Of a stretch of 64,000 bases of DNA, positions 59,153-64,000 are shown one piece after another; position 1 is the stretch's first letter; every line of letters starts with the position of its first letter. The stretch covers positions 1-64,000 of the forward strand of contig JAKSYS010000071.1 of NCBI GenBank assembly GCA_022925895.1, given 5' to 3'. The translations under genes and the position numbers were made by a program. The notes under the pieces are model-generated. The model saw nothing but the letters and a program-made list of their open reading frames with translations, was not told where the DNA came from and did no database searches. This DNA is from Fragilaria crotonensis. Taxonomy: Eukaryota > Bacillariophyta > Fragilariophyceae > Fragilariales > Fragilariaceae.

Positions 59153-61222
59153 ATGGCGACCAGCCGACTGCAGCTCACTTTGAGCGCCAAGGGTCTCACC
59201 AACCTTGCGGGTCTGCGTATACTCAACACCTCTGATCCCTTCGCTGTAGTGATTGTGAGAGGAGATTCACCAGAGACTCGTGGTGTAATTGTTGGACAAA
59301 CTGAAGTGTAAGTGTCCTTAACTTCCGTACCCCAAGGGCCTCCACCATGTACAACCGTACTCTCCATTGTTGCTCACGCGCTTTCTCTGTCCAGCGTCTA
59401 TAACAGTTTAAAGCCGCATTGGTCCACCGTCGTTTTCTTGGATGATTATAAGCTCGGTGTCCCTTACTTCATCGAAGTTGGAGTATTCGATTTTTCTGCG
59501 AAGAATGTGGGTAAGTCAGAATCAGAACTGGCCAAGCAGTCGAGTGAAACAGGTCGCTTGATCACTTCTACCGAGTCAACTCGGAATCTCCATAGGGCTG
59601 GAAAGCTGCCGCACAAGATTATGGGAACAGCCTTGTTCGAAGTTGGTAAAATAATCGCGTCGAGAGGCAACGTGGCATCGAAGTCGTTGCAGACTGGCGG
59701 TGTCCTTTATGCTCATATCGAGCGCAGTCGTCTGGATGGAGCCTTCGGTACTTTTGATCTTCAGTTGCGGGGGCTCAACTTGAAAAACCTCCGCTTGATG
59801 GGAAGCAGGAGTAATCCCTTCTTTGAGCTGTATCGAAAAGTCGATTCCCCTAATGGTGCGACCTGGTAAGTCCATTGCTCCGTGGTAGGTTTGTTGCAAC
59901 GGCAAGGCGTTCCTGACCATTATGTGTTAGGAGAAGCGTTTACCGCTCAAATGTTGTCAAAGGCAACCTTAATCCAAAGTGGGAAGCAATAAGGCTGCCG
60001 CTCGAGGCTGTGTGCAACGGTGACATGAAGCGCGCGATGAAGGTGGTAGTTAAGGATTACAACTCTGGATTTGGAAAGCATTACGACATGGGAGAGTTTG
60101 AGACGACAATGCAGGGATTCATTGATTGTAAGAATGAAGGAGGTGATGTCGACGAGGACGTGGCATTTAAATTGCGCCGTGGCGACAAGGATGTCGGCAA
60201 CATCTTGGTGCTTCGTGCCTCTGCAACATTTCAACGTGGGGACGAAGGTCGTGAGCCAGCTACAGTTGCGAGAGAAACTGCACCGCGTCCAGAATTTCTG
60301 GATTACCTTCAAGGAGGTTGCCAGATCAGCCTTGCCGTCGCAATCGACTTTTCAGCTTCAAATGGTAAGCGTCATCTCCCAAATAATTCTTCCTTTTTTT
60401 CACATCTAACTGGTTATGCAGGTGACCCAAGAGTGGAAGGTGCACCGCATTATGCCTTCCCTCCTGCCTCCAGGGCTATGAACAGCTATGAGAAGGCAAT
60501 CAATGATGTTGGCTCAATTCTCGCCAGGTACGATAACCACGGCCTGATTCCGACGTGGGGTTTCGGCGCGAAACTCAATTCAAAGGTACTCCAGTGCTTC
60601 CAATGTGGCAAGGAAGTTGCGGTGCAGGGAGTCCAAGGAGTCTTGGATGCCTATCGTCGTGTGTTTAAAGCTTCGCTTACTATGAGTTATCCAGCCGACT
60701 TGACGGAGGTAATAAAGGCTGCATCACGTTACGCTGAACATGAACAGGTAAGTTTTGAGTGTAAAGTACTTTGCTATTATAATTCGACGGCATTTGCTGA
60801 CATCTGTGTTTCAGAAAATGGCGGAACAGGATGGCGATCTTTCGTACACCATTTTGTTCATTTTGACGGCTGGAGCAATTCATAATGCGGAGGAAACGAA
60901 GCGGGTGCTTGTTGAAGCAAGTAATTCTCCGCTTTCTGTGGTGATTGTCGGAATCGGTGATCACGACTTCAGATTGATGGAATACTTAGACGAGCACAAT
61001 CCAGAGGAGGGTGGTCGGGACATTACCACGTTTGTTCGTTCTGATGTACATCAGACCTCGAGTTCCCTGACTGAGGCACTCATGGATCAATTCCCTCACC
61101 AATTAGTTGACTTTTTCATTCAACGTGACGTCATGCCCGGACAAGCAGTTGACATTGACGAAGCGACGGTAGAAGTCATGGGAGCCGATGATGACGATCG
61201 CACTGTGAACTTCTTGGGCTGA
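59153..61222 (+). CDS. Copine, first copy of a tandem pair
   Basis: Five exons (59153-59307, 59395-59865, 59931-60364, 60422-60747, 60815-61222) with GT-AG introns of 57-87 bp join in frame to about 597 residues. The start MATSRLQLTLSAKGL (AACCATGG) is preferred to an upstream Met at 59099 because it aligns with the start of the second copy. Two C2 domains (about 1-145 and 155-290; SDPFAVVIVRG, TVVFLDDYKLG, then NPFFELYR and GNLNPKWEAIRLPL) precede the copine vWA domain: DFSASNGDP gives the DxSxS metal site, then ARYDNHGLIPTWGFGAKLN and LFILTAGAIHNAEETKRVLV. Copines are calcium-dependent membrane-binding proteins. The tail is acidic (GADDDDRTVNFLG). The frame is intact in every exon. Confidence 0.93.
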
Positions 61223-63499
61223 GTGGGTGGTTGCTGTTTGATTTTATGTTGTACTTGTACCTTGTTGAGGAGAAATGACAGAGGGCTTGGACCGTAATGG
61301 AAAAGCTCCTAAAAATTAAATGCTTGGTGTTTATGGATAGAAAACGACAGCGGCTGGGGAACAGGTCCCAGTGTCGTAGTATCAGTTTAAAGTTATCATT
61401 TGATAATGTAGATGATCAACATGGAAGTCTCAGAGCACTCAGGTCTGTCGACTGAAAACAATGCTTGCCTTCCTCCAGTACGAAAGTCCAGACGATGAGA
61501 GGAATCGTGGAGAAACTGGAATCTACTCAAATATGGGCCGACTGACGAGATCGATTGGGGCTCATTCCAGTGACAGATCGCAGAAGACTATCGGCGCAAA
61601 CAACAAGTGAAATCTGATGCGGCATACTTGCAAGGAAGTGTACCATCGGAACTCAACTACCACGTCACTATTCAAGGACAAGATTACGAACATGGCGTTG
61701 GTTGAGAATCACAAAGTCTTGAAGTCGTTTGGGTATAGGAAAAGGTAAGGCTTTCAATCCAGGAAAACCATAAGTCAGATTCAAAGACAAGAGCCTCCAT
61801 GGACTTGTGGAGCGAGGATACGAGCTACTACCTATACCTGAGGTTCCTTACCTGAAAGTAGTGTGGGCTGAAATGTGCACGAACCCCAATTTTGTAGCAA
61901 TGCCACGAGAGTGTCATCTGCCTTGCGACAGGATCATCTGCCGAAACACACATTCACTCATTTACATTGGCACCCAAGGCATATGCACTTATGTGCCGCC
62001 GGTGACGTTTGGATTAAGGAACGATCGACCCACTTGGCTATGTATAGATCATTTGTTGAAGATTGAAATAGGCGGTTGCCGATTGTTGCACCTTCATCTT
62101 TTGCAGTGAGTTGACTGAATTCACGCTTGCGCGTATGTTTCTATCTTTGAAAGAAATCTGCATGACGGCAATGGCTAGCGTTGACTTAAGAAACGTTTTT
62201 CTGCAGTCGTGCTCACGATACTTTGTGATCCCAGTCAAGTCGGTGGTCATTTGCAGCGTCTGCAACCACCGGTGATGCCTTGATTTACTACACCGCCGGG
62301 TTCTTGGGGACATGTCTGTCGCAGAGTGGCCAACTGCATACCAGTTGAGCAGATTCGCTCATGCCTTGACTATGGCAATTGTCATTGTCTACTGGAGGTG
62401 GATACACGAGTGAACATTCTTCCATTCCAATACCTTCGGACATGCAAGAAAGCTCCCCCACAACGGTAGTAGCTGAGTCATCAGCCCACAAAGCTGACCT
62501 GCTGTCATGTCTGTTGGCTTAGTTACTTTTGTCAACGTGCATCACTGGTCATGATTGAGTCCGCTCTTCAGGTGAAGGAGGGTATTCACCATATATGCGT
62601 TGTTTAAAATCTGGATATTCACAATCTTCAGGACAAAGCAGTATCATGTATCATCATTCCAGGTCATGGCTCCTGTTCTTCCTCAAATGAAACCGTTTGA
62701 TGTTGATCGCCATTGTCAATTGCTCAAACCTGGATGCTGACACCTCACATGTAACGCTACCCCTACCAACTGAGAAGAACGTGCACCACCTTGAAGGTTT
62801 GGATTCTCAGATGTTGTGTGTCCCCTTCTCCAGAATGATTACCGAAAATGCACAGGTGACTCCAGCATAACCTGCTGTCAGAGCCCAGAGTTTGTTGGAT
62901 CCCGGGCGAACCAGACGTTCAATGCTTGTGCTATGCATCGTGTTTGTTGTTGTCGTCGTCGACACAACTTTGTATCCCCAACGTGATGATCCGAAAATCA
63001 TTTGGATTTGGTCAAGAACAGGCGTGGCCTGTCCGCTCGCATGTAAACCAAGACTCCTTTCACCTTTACACGAATGACACAAAACGCGCACCTCTTGGTC
63101 CTCGGGACTCGGGACTCGGGGTTTGAGCAAGACCAGTTCACCAACCGTAGGACATACGGTTATACTCGGAGTAGGTCATAGGCATACAAGATATCATGCT
63201 ATGCATACTCGAAATTGGGTACCAGGGTACAGTACCAGGTACTTCATTGTGTTCGGCTTCCGGGGCAATACTCAATGGATACTACCGGTAGTAGAGTACT
63301 AGTACTAGTAGTACTAGTAGTAGTACTACCGGTATGTAGTAGTAGAAGTTTGAAGTGGTCCTGGTACCTGGTAGTACAGAGTGTATAGTACTACCGGTAG
63401 TACATAGGAAATAGTCGTGCTGGAGTTGATCTGACTGAAGTTGAGCAATGGAACACCTTCCGTCTTCAGTCACAGTACACATTTCTCAATTCGCAAACC
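61223..63499. other. 2.3-kb spacer between the copines; possible decayed element; palindrome-dense end
   Basis: A weakly open plus-strand stretch at about 61480-62110 (for example GYELLPIPEVPYLKVVWAEM, then RECHLPCDRIICRNTHSLIY and CTYVPPVTFGLRNDRPTWLC) looks like remnants of a coding element with Cys pairs, but I cannot assign it. At 63150-63420 the sequence is almost wholly GTAC, ACTAGT and ACCGGT palindromes, with exact CTACCGGTAG at 63292-63301 and 63391-63400. Confidence 0.4.
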
Positions 63500-64000
63500 A
63501 TGTCGACCAGCCGACTGCAGCTCTCTTTGAACGCCAAGGGTCTCACCAACCTTGCGGGTCTGCGTATGCTCAACACCTCTGATCCCTTTGCTGTAGTGAC
63601 GGTGAGAGGAGATTCACCAAACAATCCTCCAGTAATTGTTGGGCAAACTGAAGTGTATGTTTAGTTCGTTTCCGCACCGTCGCAACCGCCATGTACATCC
63701 GTGCCCTTCATTGTTGCTCACGCGCTTTCTCTCTCCAGCGTCTATAACAACTTAAAGCCGCAATGGTCCACCGTCGTTTTCTTGGATGATTATGAGTTCG
63801 GTGTCCCGTACTATTTCGAAGTTGGAGTATTTGATTTTTCTGCAAAGAAGGTCGGCAAATCTGAATCGGACCTGGCTACGAAGTCAAGCGAAACAGGTCG
63901 TTTGATCACTGCTACCGAGTCGTCTCGGAATCTGTTTAAGGCAGGAAAGCTGCCGCACAAGATTATGGGAACAGCCTTGTTCGAAGTTGGTAAAATAATC
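63500..64000 (+). CDS. Copine, second copy, truncated by the window edge
   Basis: Exon 1 (63500-63654) starts MSTSRLQLSLNAKGLTNLAG and is exactly as long as exon 1 of the first copy. An 84-bp intron (63655-63738; GTATGT donor, CTCCAG acceptor) leads to exon 2, which runs off the window through VVFLDDYEFG, VGVFDFSAKKVG and KIMGTALFEVGKII. Protein identity to the first copy is very high over the visible first C2 domain, with changes such as RILN to RMLN and PETRGV to PNNPPV. The intron at the same place is partly conserved too. This is a tandem duplicate; only about 137 residues are visible. Confidence 0.93.

Noticed and set aside
1-64000. tRNA, rRNA or snRNA genes
   Set aside because: I looked for clover-leaf, A/B-box and rRNA core words and recognised none, but a covariance-model scan could find ones missed by eye.

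Overview
The window is nuclear DNA from a diatom, probably a pennate one. The evidence is the gene set: an aureochrome (bZIP plus LOV, known only from photosynthetic stramenopiles), plastid precursors whose signal peptides end in the diatom 'ASAFAP'-type Ala/Phe motif (PGK, a PPR protein, an LrgB/PLGG1 transporter, a DUF3172 protein), short GT-AG introns of about 60-90 bp, and dense genes on both strands separated by repeat-rich spacers.

Layout. 1-5.6 kb: minus-strand LTR-retrotransposon-like gag region running off the left edge. 5.6-7.8 kb: spacer with small hairpins and a short tandem repeat. 7.8-11.8 kb (-): TMEM94/ERMA-like P-type-ATPase relative. 12.0-13.5 kb (+): SET/MYND protein. 13.5-15.5 kb (-): secreted trypsin-like protease with a repetitive Pro/Thr linker and a Cys-rich tail. 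16.1-16.5 kb: mariner-like MITE. 17.1-20.8 kb (-): exocyst SEC8. 20.8-21.9 kb: non-autonomous Mutator-like element with 54-bp TIRs and a 9-bp target duplication. 22.5-24.1 kb (+): membralin. 24.9-29.5 kb (+): two tandem PLGG1-type LrgAB transporters. 30.0-30.5 kb (+): possible Erf4/GOLGA7 protein. 30.7-31.9 kb (-): aureochrome, divergent from a plastid PPR protein (32.5-34.9 kb, +). 35.4-36.8 kb (+): plastid phosphoglycerate kinase. 37.0-37.7 kb: Harbinger transposase relic. 38.5-39.1 kb (+): unknown protein. 39.6-40.9 kb (-): secreted SET-like protein. 41.4-43.2 kb (+): GST-like protein, tail to tail with a plastid DUF3172 protein (43.2-44.0 kb, -). 47.0-49.4 kb (+): membrane sulfotransferase-like protein. 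50.7-56.0 kb (-): large secreted G8-domain (CEMIP/TMEM2-like) protein. 56.5-57.1 kb: 0.6-kb perfect-looking foldback. 59.2-61.2 kb (+) and 63.5 kb to the right edge (+): tandem copines.

Functional themes. The centre (24.9-36.8 kb) groups plastid and light-related functions: photorespiratory glycolate/glycerate transport, blue-light transcription control, organelle RNA handling and the Calvin-cycle/glycolytic enzyme PGK. TGACGT motifs, the known aureochrome/CRE core, lie upstream of AUREO/PPR, of PGK and (three palindromic copies) in the spacer above the DUF3172 gene. Membrane and trafficking genes (TMEM94, SEC8, membralin, copines, sulfotransferase) surround this block.

Two global patterns stand out. 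First, six otherwise intact-looking genes are each interrupted by one or more single-base frame breaks, mostly in short homopolymers, which looks more like residual long-read assembly error than gene decay. Second, the 10-bp palindrome CTACCGGTAG occurs exactly at least seven times, always outside coding sequence, together with many GTAC/AGTACT palindromes.
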